DNA of 64,000 nucleotides, taken from positions 1 through 64,000 of the forward strand of contig NZ_CABUOD010000007.1 of assembly GCF_902493135.1 (NCBI RefSeq), written 5' to 3'. Shown piece after piece: positions 51,986 through 60,194 of this stretch. Made by a program: the position numbers and the translations under genes. Source of the stretch: an uncultured Parabacteroides sp. GTDB taxonomy: Bacteria; Bacteroidota; Bacteroidia; Bacteroidales; Tannerellaceae. The first letter of the stretch is position 1; every line of letters starts with the position of its first letter. The notes beneath the pieces are model-generated. The model was not told where the DNA came from and ran no database searches. It saw nothing but the letters and a program-made list of their open reading frames with translations.

Positions 51986-54013
51986 TTAGTTCAATAATTC
52001 TTTTACCTGATTGTACACGTTCTGTCCCGTGAAGCCGAGTTTTTCGTCCAGTACCTTGTACGGAGCGGAGAACCCGAATGATTCGAGTCCCCAAACCTTG
52101 CCGTTGGCGCCAACCAACCCTTCCAGGTTGACCGGCAGGCCGGCTGTAAGCCCGAATACCTTGCTTCCTGTCGGAATGACGGATTCCTGGTATTCCTTGC
52201 TCTGGTTGCGGAATAAGCCTTCAGAAGGAACAGATACGATGCGGACCTTGATGCCGTCGGCACGAAGCAATGCTGCTCCTTCTTCCAATGTGGAGACTTC
52301 CGAACCGGAAGCGACCATGATTACATCAGGGTTTTCGTCACCTTCTACAATATAAGCACCCTTTTCAGCCTGCAAAGCTTCGTCGTAACGGTTCCCCTTT
52401 GCGGGCAGGTCAGTGATGTTCTGACGGGAAAGAATCAAAGCTGTCGGAGTGGCTGTGTTTTCCATGGCCATCTTCCAGGCGATTGTCGTTTCGGTCACGT
52501 CTGCCGGACGAAGTACCAACATGGAGTTGTGTCCCTTGTGGTTCTTCAGTTTTTCCATCAGACGGATCTGCGCTTCCTGCTCGACCGGTTCGTGTGTCGG
52601 GCCGTCTTCGCCTACGCGGAAAGCATCGTGAGACCAGATGAACTTAACCGGCTGTTCCATCAGGGCAGCCATGCGGATTGCCGGTTTCATATAGTCGGAG
52701 AATACGAAGAACGTACCGCAAGCGACGATTACGCCTCCGTGGAGCGACATGCCGATACATAAGCAGGCCATCGTCAGTTCGGAAACGCCGGCCTGAAGGA
52801 ATGCACCGCTGAAATCGCCTTTCACGAATGCGTGTGTTTTCTTCAGGAAGCCGTCGGTCTTGTCCGAATTGGAAAGGTCGGCTGAAGAAACGACCATGTT
52901 TTCCACTTGGGTGGCTAATACGCCTAACACGGTTGCGGAAGCGGCACGGGTTGCCTGGTTTGCTTTCTGTTCGATCGCTTTCCAGTCGATAACCGGTGCT
53001 TTGCCTGAGAACCATTGTTCCATTTTGGCAGCCAGTTCCGGATTGGCTTTCGCCCATTCGGCTTTCGCGGCATGGCGTTCTGCAACGATTGCTTCCAACT
53101 CCTTGGCACGTTTAGCATAAAGTTCTGCAACTTCAGTGAAGATCTGGAACGGGTCGTCCGGGTTTCCTCCCAAGTTCAGGATGGTGTCTGCGATAGAGAC
53201 GCCGGCTGCCGAAAGAGGTTGTCCGTGTGTGGACACCTTGTTTTCGTAGTTGCTCTTGTCAGTACCCACGGCGCCTTTGCCCATGATCGTGTTACCGATA
53301 ATCAGGGTAGGACGGGATGTTTCGGCTTTCGCCTCGGTCAATGCCCGGCGGATTTCCGTTACATCGTTTCCGTTGATCGTGATGACTTTCCAGCCCCATG
53401 CTTCGTATTTCATGGCTACGTTTTCAGCAGTCACTTCGCCTACGGTTGTCGAAAGCTGGATATTGTTGGCATCGTAGAACATGATCAGGTTGTCCAGTCC
53501 CAGCGTACCGGCAATACGTCCGGCTCCTTGGGATATCTCTTCCTGAATGCCACCGTCGGAAATATATGTATAAATCGTTTGATTCATGACGTCACCCAGA
53601 CGCGCCTTCAAGAACTTGGCTGCGATAGCGGCACCTACGGCGTAGGTGTGGCCTTGTCCGAGCGGACCGGATGTGTTTTCTATACCACGCATCACATTGA
53701 CTTCGGGATGTCCCGGAGTCACGCTACCCCACTGGCGGAACTCTTTCAGTTCGTCGATCGTGAATTTACCTGTGAGGGCGAGTACTGAATAAAGCATCGG
53801 TGACATGTGTCCCGGGTCTTGGAAATAGCGGTCTCTGCCTTCCCATGTGGGATTCTTGGGATCATACACGAGGAACTCTGAAAACAGTACGTTCACAAAG
53901 TCTGCACCACCCATTGCACCACCGGGGTGACCGGATTTCGCTTTTTCTACCATTGACGCAGCCAGGATACGGATGTTGTCCGCTGCTTTGTTCATTAAAT
54001 TAATATCGTTCAT
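51986..54013 (-). CDS. tkt: Transketolase
   Basis: A 675-aa thiamine-diphosphate enzyme that moves two-carbon units between pentose, tetrose and triose phosphates. The N-terminal pyrophosphate domain has AKSGHPGGAMGGADF, SGPLGQGHTYAVG and the cofactor stretch TYISDGGIQEE; the pyrimidine domain (about 370-540) has SADLSNSDKTDGF, and WSHDAFRVGEDGPTHEPVEQ is the transketolase signature. Full length. Here it allows xylulose and ribose 5-phosphate made from arabinose to enter glycolysis. A TATCTTTG box on the minus strand (54040-54047) gives it a promoter separate from araB. Confidence 0.95.
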   Translation of the reverse strand: MNDINLMNKAADNIRILAASMVEKAKSGHPGGAMGGADFVNVLFSEFLVYDPKNPTWEGRDRYFQDPGHMSPMLYSVLALTGKFTIDELKEFRQWGSVTPGHPEVNVMRGIENTSGPLGQGHTYAVGAAIAAKFLKARLGDVMNQTIYTYISDGGIQEEISQGAGRIAGTLGLDNLIMFYDANNIQLSTTVGEVTAENVAMKYEAWGWKVITINGNDVTEIRRALTEAKAETSRPTLIIGNTIMGKGAVGTDKSNYENKVSTHGQPLSAAGVSIADTILNLGGNPDDPFQIFTEVAELYAKRAKELEAIVAERHAAKAEWAKANPELAAKMEQWFSGKAPVIDWKAIEQKANQATRAASATVLGVLATQVENMVVSSADLSNSDKTDGFLKKTHAFVKGDFSGAFLQAGVSELTMACLCIGMSLHGGVIVACGTFFVFSDYMKPAIRMAALMEQPVKFIWSHDAFRVGEDGPTHEPVEQEAQIRLMEKLKNHKGHNSMLVLRPADVTETTIAWKMAMENTATPTALILSRQNITDLPAKGNRYDEALQAEKGAYIVEGDENPDVIMVASGSEVSTLEEGAALLRADGIKVRIVSVPSEGLFRNQSKEYQESVIPTGSKVFGLTAGLPVNLEGLVGANGKVWGLESFGFSAPYKVLDEKLGFTGQNVYNQVKELLN

Positions 54014-54039
54014 TGTGATGAATTATTTTTATTTTTTTG

Positions 54040-54047
54040 CAAAGATA
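54040..54047 (-). promoter_or_regulatory. -7 element of the tkt-rpiB-symporter operon
   Basis: On the minus strand TATCTTTG matches TAnnTTTG, 26 bp before the tkt start; no -33 partner seen. Confidence 0.55.
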
Positions 54048-54074
54048 GGCAATCTCTTCGTAATGACCATCCTG

Positions 54075-55751
54075 TCAATGAAACAATTCATTTTCGGTAA
54101 AGTTCCCTAATTTCCGATATTTCTCATAAAGAGCAAGATACGCCAGGTGATTTTCGTGATTCGGCTGGTATTCTTTTGCAAAACCTTGTCCCATAGACCG
54201 CTGTGCATCCTCGATTTTAGGATATATACCGGCTGCTACGGCTGCGAACATGGAAGCTCCGAAAGCGCAAGCCTGTTCCGCTTTGGCCACTTTGATCGGC
54301 ATATCCAGCACATCCGCCAAAGTCTGCATGACGAACGGGGATTTCAATGAAATGCCGCCGATTCCGATCACACTCTCGATCTTGATGCCGTTCTCCAGGA
54401 AGCGGTCGACAATGGCTTTCGAGCCGAAGGCCGTCGCTTCCACCAGGGCGCGGAAGATGAGCGGTGCGGAACTTGCCAGGTTGAGACCGGTGATCGTACC
54501 CTTCACCAGCTGGCTGGCGTCGGGGGTGCGGCGACCGTTCATCCAATCGACTGCCAGGATCGTGCTTTCGCTCACCGGCACTTTTGCAGCCTCTTCGGAC
54601 AGGACGGGAATGATCTTGTCTGCCGTTTCCTCGATCAGCTTGGCTTTTGTCTCTTCATCGACCAGGGTACTCTTGGCCAAGATGTTTTCGAGCGGCCATG
54701 CCAGCACGCGTTTGAACCAGGCATAAATATCGCCGAAGCCGGATTGTCCGGCTTCCAACCCGATCATGCCGGGGATAACGGAACCGTCCACCTGGCCGCA
54801 GATGCCGGGAACCAGTTTGTCGCCCATTTCTTCATAAGATGAAACCATAATGTCGCAGGTCGACGTGCCGATCACGCGCACGAATGTACGGGGAGTGATC
54901 TCGGCTCCGACAGCTCCCATATGGCAGTCGAACGCGCCGACCGAAACAGCCACGCCGGTTGTCAAACCGAGACGTTCCGCCCATTCCGGCGTCAATGTAC
55001 CTACTTTCGTATCGCTGGTATAAGTTTTCTCGAACAGATGGCTACGGAAACCGGCCAGCTTCGGTTCAAGCGAGGTCAGGAATTCCTCGGTTGGCAGTCC
55101 GCCCCATTTTTCCAGCCACATCGCTTTATGTCCGGCTGCACAACGGCTGCGGTACACCTCTTCCGGTTTGGTCTTCCCGGTGATAAGGGCTGGCAACCAG
55201 TCGCAATGCTCGATCCAGGCATAGGCCTCCTTGCAGACACTGTCGTCTACACGGAGGACATGCGCCATCTTGGCCCATACCCACTCGGAAGAATAGATGC
55301 CGCCTTCGTAGGCGGTGTAGTCGATGCCCCAGCGTTTCGCCAGTTCGTTGATCTCGGCGGCTTCCCGGATGGCGGTATGATCTTTCCAGAGGACGAACAT
55401 CGCATTCGGGTTTTCTGCATATTCGGGCAGCAAGGCGAGGGGAGTACCGTTCTTGTCGGTCAGGACAGGTGTGCTTCCGGTCGTATCGAAAGCAATGCCG
55501 ACCACGTTCGGCGCTGTCCCGTCAGGGCATTGTGCGAGTGCATCCTTTACTGTGGCTTCCAACCCTTCTATGTAATCCAACGGATGCTGACGGTACTGGT
55601 TTTTTGCGGGGTTGCAATATTTCCCTTCCATCCAGCGGGAATAGTACTTGACAGCCGAAGCTATTTCGCGCCCTGTCGCAGCATCTACGACTACGGCGCG
55701 ACAGGAGTCGCTGCCGTAGTCCAAGCCTATAACATACTTTTCGTTTGCCAT
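54075..55751 (-). CDS. araB: Ribulokinase
   Basis: A 558-aa FGGY-family carbohydrate kinase that phosphorylates L-ribulose to L-ribulose 5-phosphate. The N-terminal ATPase fold has VIGLDYGSDSCRAVVVD, then FDTTGSTPVL; the C-terminal half has GTSTCDIMVSS and the FGGY-like GGISLKSPFVMQTLADVLDMPI and ACAFGASMFAAVAAG. The start overlaps the araA stop region with only 3 bp between, so the two are translated from one message. Xylulokinase is the alternative within FGGY but length and neighbours fit AraB. Confidence 0.93.
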   Translation of the reverse strand: MANEKYVIGLDYGSDSCRAVVVDAATGREIASAVKYYSRWMEGKYCNPAKNQYRQHPLDYIEGLEATVKDALAQCPDGTAPNVVGIAFDTTGSTPVLTDKNGTPLALLPEYAENPNAMFVLWKDHTAIREAAEINELAKRWGIDYTAYEGGIYSSEWVWAKMAHVLRVDDSVCKEAYAWIEHCDWLPALITGKTKPEEVYRSRCAAGHKAMWLEKWGGLPTEEFLTSLEPKLAGFRSHLFEKTYTSDTKVGTLTPEWAERLGLTTGVAVSVGAFDCHMGAVGAEITPRTFVRVIGTSTCDIMVSSYEEMGDKLVPGICGQVDGSVIPGMIGLEAGQSGFGDIYAWFKRVLAWPLENILAKSTLVDEETKAKLIEETADKIIPVLSEEAAKVPVSESTILAVDWMNGRRTPDASQLVKGTITGLNLASSAPLIFRALVEATAFGSKAIVDRFLENGIKIESVIGIGGISLKSPFVMQTLADVLDMPIKVAKAEQACAFGASMFAAVAAGIYPKIEDAQRSMGQGFAKEYQPNHENHLAYLALYEKYRKLGNFTENELFH

Positions 55752-55754
55752 GAC

Positions 55755-57266
55755 TCAAGCCTGTAATGCGCGGTTCAACATATAATACAGATCGTTGTAC
55801 TGCAATTCTTTCTTGAAGCTGGAAATAGTTGTATCCTTGTCGATCACCACCAGTTCGATACCGGCGATATCGGCATAGTCTTCCATATATTCCACAGTCA
55901 GGTCGTAGGAGAAGCTCGTATGATGTGTTCCTCCGGCCAGTATCCAGGCGGCAGCACCGATTTCCAGGTTTGGCTGCGGAATCCAGAGTGCGCTGGCAAC
56001 CGGAAGGTTCGGTAGCGGTTTGCTCTTGATGCAATCCACTTTGTTTACGATCAGGCGGAAACGGTTTCCCATGTCGACGATTGTGGCAGCAACGCCTTCA
56101 CCCGGTTTGCTGGTGAATACGAGGCGGGCCGTTTCACTGTCTATGCCGATGCTCAGACGGTGTACTTCCAACTTCGGCTTATGTTCGGCGATCAAGGGGC
56201 AAACTTCCAACATATGTGCTTGGAGGATTGCGCTCTTTTCGCCGTCGAAATTCAAAGTGTAATCTTCGAGGAAGGAGCAACCTTTCGGCATTCCCTGGCT
56301 CATGAACCACATGGTGCGGTACAGGGCGGCTGTTTTCCAGTCGCCTTCGGCGCCGAAGCCGTAGCCTTCCGCCATCAGGCGTTGTGATGCCAGGCCCGGA
56401 ATCTGGTCGAAATTGCCGAGGTCGTCGAAATTGGTTGTAAAGGCTTTTGCCCCTTTGTCTTTCAGTATGCGGCGGATGGCGATTTCGGCTTTTGCCGAGT
56501 TCCATACTTTCGTATAGGCTTCCGTATTTTTATCTTCCAGTTCGGGTGCATGATCGTACTCGGCGAAATACTGTCCGACAAGTTCCTCCACGTCTTTGTC
56601 TTCTACCGTGTCGTAGTATTCCATCAGGTCATTTACCGGACAGTAATCGACATGATAACCTAATTTCAGTTCGGCTTCCACCTTGTCACCGTCTGTAACG
56701 GCTACGTTATTCATCTGGTCGCCAAAACGGATGATCAGCATATCCTGCGCATCGGCCCAGGCTGCCGCCACGCGCATCCAGACTGCAATCTTGGCTTGTG
56801 CTTTCGGATCTTGCCAGTGACCTACCACAACTTTGCGGTTTTTACGCATCCGGCTTACCATATGGCCGAATTCACGGTCGCCGTGAGCGGACTGGTTCAG
56901 GTTCATGAAGTCCATATCCATCGTTTCCCAGGGTATCTCTTTGTTAAACTGGGTGTGGAAATGAAGCAACGGCTTTTTCAGTTCCTGCAGTCCGTGTATC
57001 CACATTTTGGCCGGCGAGAAAGTATGCATCCAGGTAATAACACCAATACATTTGTCGTCGTTGTTGGCGGCTTTGAATGCAGCCGTTACCTCTTTTGCCG
57101 AGTTAACAGTCCCTTTGTAGACTACTTTTACAGGCAGGTTTCCGGATTCGTTTAATCCTTTTACCATTTCATTGGAATGAGCATCCACCTGAATCACCGC
57201 ATCACCTCCGTACAGAAGCTGTGCTCCCGTTACGAACCATACTTCAAGATCTTTAAAATTTGTCAT
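55755..57266 (-). CDS. araA: L-arabinose isomerase
   Basis: A 503-aa isomerase of L-arabinose to L-ribulose, the first step of the pathway. The start DLEVWFVTGAQLLYGGDAV, the metal/substrate region FMNLNQSAHGDREFGHMVSR and the active-site Glu region AEGYGFGAEGDWKTAALYRT (about residues 300-320) and LEDYTLNFDGEKS are characteristic, and the C-terminal HHTSFSYDLTVEY is typical. Full length compared with the about 500-aa E. coli enzyme. It lies between araD (27 bp) and araB (3 bp) in one operon. Confidence 0.96.
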   Translation of the reverse strand: MTNFKDLEVWFVTGAQLLYGGDAVIQVDAHSNEMVKGLNESGNLPVKVVYKGTVNSAKEVTAAFKAANNDDKCIGVITWMHTFSPAKMWIHGLQELKKPLLHFHTQFNKEIPWETMDMDFMNLNQSAHGDREFGHMVSRMRKNRKVVVGHWQDPKAQAKIAVWMRVAAAWADAQDMLIIRFGDQMNNVAVTDGDKVEAELKLGYHVDYCPVNDLMEYYDTVEDKDVEELVGQYFAEYDHAPELEDKNTEAYTKVWNSAKAEIAIRRILKDKGAKAFTTNFDDLGNFDQIPGLASQRLMAEGYGFGAEGDWKTAALYRTMWFMSQGMPKGCSFLEDYTLNFDGEKSAILQAHMLEVCPLIAEHKPKLEVHRLSIGIDSETARLVFTSKPGEGVAATIVDMGNRFRLIVNKVDCIKSKPLPNLPVASALWIPQPNLEIGAAAWILAGGTHHTSFSYDLTVEYMEDYADIAGIELVVIDKDTTISSFKKELQYNDLYYMLNRALQA

Positions 57267-57293
57267 GGTTTATTGATTTAATTGTTATGTTAT

Positions 57294-57980
57294 TTATTTT
57301 TGTCCGTAATAAGCATTCGGGCCGTGTTTGCGCTCGAAATGTTTTGTGATAAGATATTTGTTCATGGTCAATTGGGGATTGATGCCGTACGAGATATACG
57401 CCATCTTGGCCACCTGTTCCATTACGACCGCATTGTAGACGGCTTCTGCTGCATCCTTGCCCCATGCGAACGGGCCGTGGTTTCCCACCAGGACTCCCGG
57501 AATGTGTACCGGATTCAGTTCTTTAAAGCGTTCGACGATCACGTTGCCGGTCTCTTTCTCATAATCACCTTCAACCTCCTCCTTCTTCATCGGGCGGGTA
57601 CAGGGAATAGCGTCGCTGAAATAGTCGGCGTGTGTCGTGCCGATATTCGGAATGTCGCACCCAGCCTGTGCCCAGGATGTAGCATATGTTGAGTGAGTGT
57701 GTACGATTCCCCCGATTTCCGGAAATGACTTGTACAGGACCAAATGAGTAGGAGTGTCCGATGATGGTTTGAGGCTGCCTTCCATAACATTCCCGTCCAA
57801 GTCGAGCACCACCATGTCACTGGCTTTCATCGTTTCGTAAGAAACTCCGGAAGGTTTGATTACGACCAGGCCTTTTTCCCGGTCTATGGCACTTACGTTT
57901 CCCCAGGTAAAAATGACCAATCCGTGTTTTACCAGGTCCAGATTGGCTTTAAAAACCTTTTCTTTTAACTCTTCAACCAT
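57294..57980 (-). CDS. araD: L-ribulose-5-phosphate 4-epimerase
   Basis: A 228-aa zinc enzyme of the class II aldolase/epimerase family, converting L-ribulose 5-phosphate to D-xylulose 5-phosphate. Motifs seen are FTWGNVSAIDRE, KPSGVSYE, the zinc ligands HTHSTYATSWAQAG (about residues 94-107) and LVGNHGPFAWG with the third His region (about 170-180). It is the first gene of the araD-araA-araB operon, directly behind the regulatory region with the palindrome and 22-bp repeats. Confidence 0.95.
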   Translation of the reverse strand: MVEELKEKVFKANLDLVKHGLVIFTWGNVSAIDREKGLVVIKPSGVSYETMKASDMVVLDLDGNVMEGSLKPSSDTPTHLVLYKSFPEIGGIVHTHSTYATSWAQAGCDIPNIGTTHADYFSDAIPCTRPMKKEEVEGDYEKETGNVIVERFKELNPVHIPGVLVGNHGPFAWGKDAAEAVYNAVVMEQVAKMAYISYGINPQLTMNKYLITKHFERKHGPNAYYGQK

Positions 57981-58020
57981 ACTTATTACTTCTTTATTTG
58001 TGGTTTGTATGTGTTCGGGT

Positions 58021-58028
58021 GTAAAAGT
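58021..58028 (-). promoter_or_regulatory. Possible -7 element of araDAB
   Basis: On the minus strand TACTTTTA resembles TAnnTTTG with the last base different; it lies about 40 bp before araD. This is a weak call. Confidence 0.3.
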
Positions 58029-58058
58029 AACACTTTAGTACGGCGAGTGTACAAAAAA

Positions 58059-58080
58059 AGCTATGTTTTACAACATAGCT
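58059..58080. promoter_or_regulatory. 22-bp palindrome, likely AraR operator of araDAB
   Basis: The arms AGCTATGTT and AACATAGCT flank a TTAC centre. The core TATGTTTTACAACATA recurs in related form before the GH51 gene (62673-62688) and in the short-RNA units near 24 kb. The gene for the NUDIX-type AraR begins its 3' end 150 bp away, so autoregulated or direct control of araDAB is likely (inference). Confidence 0.65.
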
Positions 58081-58098
58081 ACCTTTGTTTTTGCTTTT

Positions 58099-58208
58099 TA
58101 TTCTACTGGTATGGGATTTCTGTTCCATGGCCGTAAGATAGTTGTTTCATGGTCATGAGAAGTTTGTTCCATGCCCATGAAATTATAGTTCCATCGGAAT
58201 GGAAATGA
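58099..58208. repeat. Five 22-bp direct repeats upstream of araDAB
   Basis: Units start at 58099, 58121, 58143, 58165 and 58187, exactly 22 bp apart. The shared core is TGTTCCATGG followed by CATGA, most regular in units 2-4. The period of about two helical turns places the units on one face of the DNA, as in activator-binding arrays. It lies between araR and araD, on the far side of the 58059-58080 palindrome. Confidence 0.75.
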
Positions 58209-58229
58209 AAAAACATTCGATATCCTTTC

Positions 58230-58922
58230 CTATAAGGAGAAATAGAACCCTTGTTCGAGCAGATGATCGTATTTTTCTTTGTTGAACATATAATAGAAAG
58301 CTCCTCTTTTGGAACCTTTCTTGTCTTTCTCATCCAATTTTTCCAGAATATCCATCGCATTCAGTTTTTTGCGGAAGTTGCGCTTATCCAGCTGGATCTG
58401 GTAGATAGCTTCATACAGGCTTTGCAATTGCGGTAACGTAAACTTTTCGGGAAGCAGGTTGAATCCGACCGGGCGGGTAGCCGCTTTTCTGCGCAGACGG
58501 ACCAATGTGTCGGTGATCATTTGGTTATGGTCGAAAATAAGTTGCGGGACCTCGCTGATCTTGGTCCAGACCGCATTGTGTTCCTCCAGTGTCTCGGCAC
58601 TGAAGTCGTTCATATTGACGAGTGAATAGTATGCTACGGAGATCACCCGCTCTCCGAGGTCGCGGGTAACATCTCCGTAAGCACCTACTTGTTCCATAAA
58701 AAGATTATCGATGCCGGTACAGTCGGTAAGTACGCGTGACGCGGCTTCCTCGATACTTTCACCTGCTTTGATAAAACCGCCCATCAGAGACCATTGTCCC
58801 ATCATAGGTTCAAACTTACGTTTATAAAGTAAAACATTGAGCTCTTTTTGATCGAATCCGAGTATGATACAATCTACTGCAACGTAAAATTTGGTTTCGT
58901 TCTGATAAAAAGCGGCTGTCAT
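58230..58922 (-). CDS. NUDIX-domain transcriptional regulator, AraR-like
   Basis: A 230-aa regulator. The N-terminal NUDIX-like domain (about residues 1-145) shows the box GGFIKAGESIEEAASRVL with changes from the catalytic consensus GX5EX7REUXEEXGU (REUXEE is not conserved), so it probably binds a ligand rather than hydrolysing one. A C-terminal winged helix (about 150-230) has LTLPQLQSLYEAIYQIQLDKRNFRKKL-type sequence. The Bacteroides protein BT0354 of this type is known to be an arabinose-responsive repressor. It lies 26 bp behind galK and 250 bp before araD, so it links the galactose and arabinose units. Confidence 0.82.
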   Translation of the reverse strand: MTAAFYQNETKFYVAVDCIILGFDQKELNVLLYKRKFEPMMGQWSLMGGFIKAGESIEEAASRVLTDCTGIDNLFMEQVGAYGDVTRDLGERVISVAYYSLVNMNDFSAETLEEHNAVWTKISEVPQLIFDHNQMITDTLVRLRRKAATRPVGFNLLPEKFTLPQLQSLYEAIYQIQLDKRNFRKKLNAMDILEKLDEKDKKGSKRGAFYYMFNKEKYDHLLEQGFYFSL

Positions 58923-58948
58923 GATTTTATGGAATTATAATTAATTTA

Positions 58949-60094
58949 TTATGCGAGCTTGCGTGCGCCGTCGCTGATTACTACATTATACAACTTAGGT
59001 TCGTGACCGAATTTAGCAGTGTAAGATTCGAATGCTTCTTTTACGAATGCATCGTATTTTTCTTCTTTCACCAGGTTGATTGTACAACCACCGAAACCGC
59101 CACCCATCACACGTGAGCCGGTTACACCGCATTTCTTGGCTACATCGTTCAGGAAGTCCAATTCTTCGCAGCTGACTTCGTACAATTTGCTCATGCCGTG
59201 ATGTGTTTCGTACATCTTCTTGCCTACGGTCTCGTAGTCGTCTTTTTCCAAAGCGTCGCAAACGTCGAGTACGCGCTGTACTTCTTCGATCACATATTCG
59301 GCACGCATGTAATCTTCAGCGCTGATGTCGCCTTTGACTTCATTCAGCATATCCATTGTCGCATCGCGCAGGAATTCGACTTCTGGATGATTGCGACGGA
59401 TAGCGGCGGCGGCGTTTTCGCACGACTGGCGGCGTTTGTTGTAAGCCGAAGATGCCAGTTCGTGTTTAACGACAGAATCCAGCAAAACCAATTTGTAGCC
59501 GACCGGATGGAACGGGAAATATTTATATTCGAGTGAACGGCAATCCAGGCGGATCAAACTACCTTCTTTTCCGAATACGGAAGCGAACTGGTCCATAATA
59601 CCGCAGTTTACACCGCAATAGTTATGCTCCGTAGACTGACCGATCTTAGCTAATTCAAATTTATCGATGTTCAGGGAGAATAAGTCGTTTAAAGCAAATG
59701 CGTAGGTACTTTCCAATGCTGCGGAAGAGGACATGCCTGCACCCAGAGGTACATCACCTGCAAACACGGTGTCGAATCCCTGGATCTGTCCGCCACGTTT
59801 GATGGTTTCGCGGCAAACACCGAAAATGTATCTTGCCCAGCTTGCTTTGGGAGCGTCTTCTTCGTTCAGACCAAATTCGGCGTAGTCGTTCAGGTCAACA
59901 GAGAAAGCACGAACTTTACCTGTGCCGTTCGGTTTGATTTCGGCAATCATGCCTTTGTCGATAGCACCCGGAAATACGAAACCGCCGTTATAATCGGTAT
60001 GTTCGCCAATCAGGTTAATACGGCCCGGAGATGCATATACGCTACCTTCTGTTGAGAATAACTCCTGAAATTTATTTCTGATTTTTTGTCTCAT
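58949..60094 (-). CDS. galK: Galactokinase
   Basis: A 381-aa GHMP-family kinase phosphorylating galactose at C1. The galactokinase signature GRINLIGEHTDYNGGFVFP is near residues 24-42, the ATP-binding GHMP motif PLGAGMSSSAALE near 122-134 and the third motif GSRVMGGGFGGCTI near 330-343. The frame opens at 60127, but the ATG at 60094 (MRQKIRNKF) gives the usual N-terminus. It is followed by the AraR-like gene after 26 bp and preceded by the sugar transporter, with a promoter enclosed in an inverted repeat. Confidence 0.95.
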   Translation of the reverse strand: MRQKIRNKFQELFSTEGSVYASPGRINLIGEHTDYNGGFVFPGAIDKGMIAEIKPNGTGKVRAFSVDLNDYAEFGLNEEDAPKASWARYIFGVCRETIKRGGQIQGFDTVFAGDVPLGAGMSSSAALESTYAFALNDLFSLNIDKFELAKIGQSTEHNYCGVNCGIMDQFASVFGKEGSLIRLDCRSLEYKYFPFHPVGYKLVLLDSVVKHELASSAYNKRRQSCENAAAAIRRNHPEVEFLRDATMDMLNEVKGDISAEDYMRAEYVIEEVQRVLDVCDALEKDDYETVGKKMYETHHGMSKLYEVSCEELDFLNDVAKKCGVTGSRVMGGGFGGCTINLVKEEKYDAFVKEAFESYTAKFGHEPKLYNVVISDGARKLA

Positions 60095-60126
60095 GATAGA
60101 TTTGTTTTTAATTAGGTTATTAAACA

Positions 60127-60174
60127 ATTGAAGAAATTATCCGACTACAAATATAGTTAGATAATTTCTTCAAT
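60127..60174 (-). promoter_or_regulatory. galK promoter enclosed by a 15-bp perfect inverted repeat
   Basis: ATTGAAGAAATTATC (60127-60141) and GATAATTTCTTCAAT (60160-60174) are perfect complements 18 bp apart. Between them the minus strand has TATATTTG (60148-60155), a -7 box. A regulator binding both arms, or the hairpin formed when transcription reads through from the upstream gene, could control galK. Confidence 0.65.
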
Positions 60175-60194
60175 CATATAGTTACACTTGTTTT

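Noticed and set aside
58099..58208. The repeat array as a CRISPR
   Set aside because: The units abut every 22 bp with no unique spacers between them, and no cas gene is nearby.
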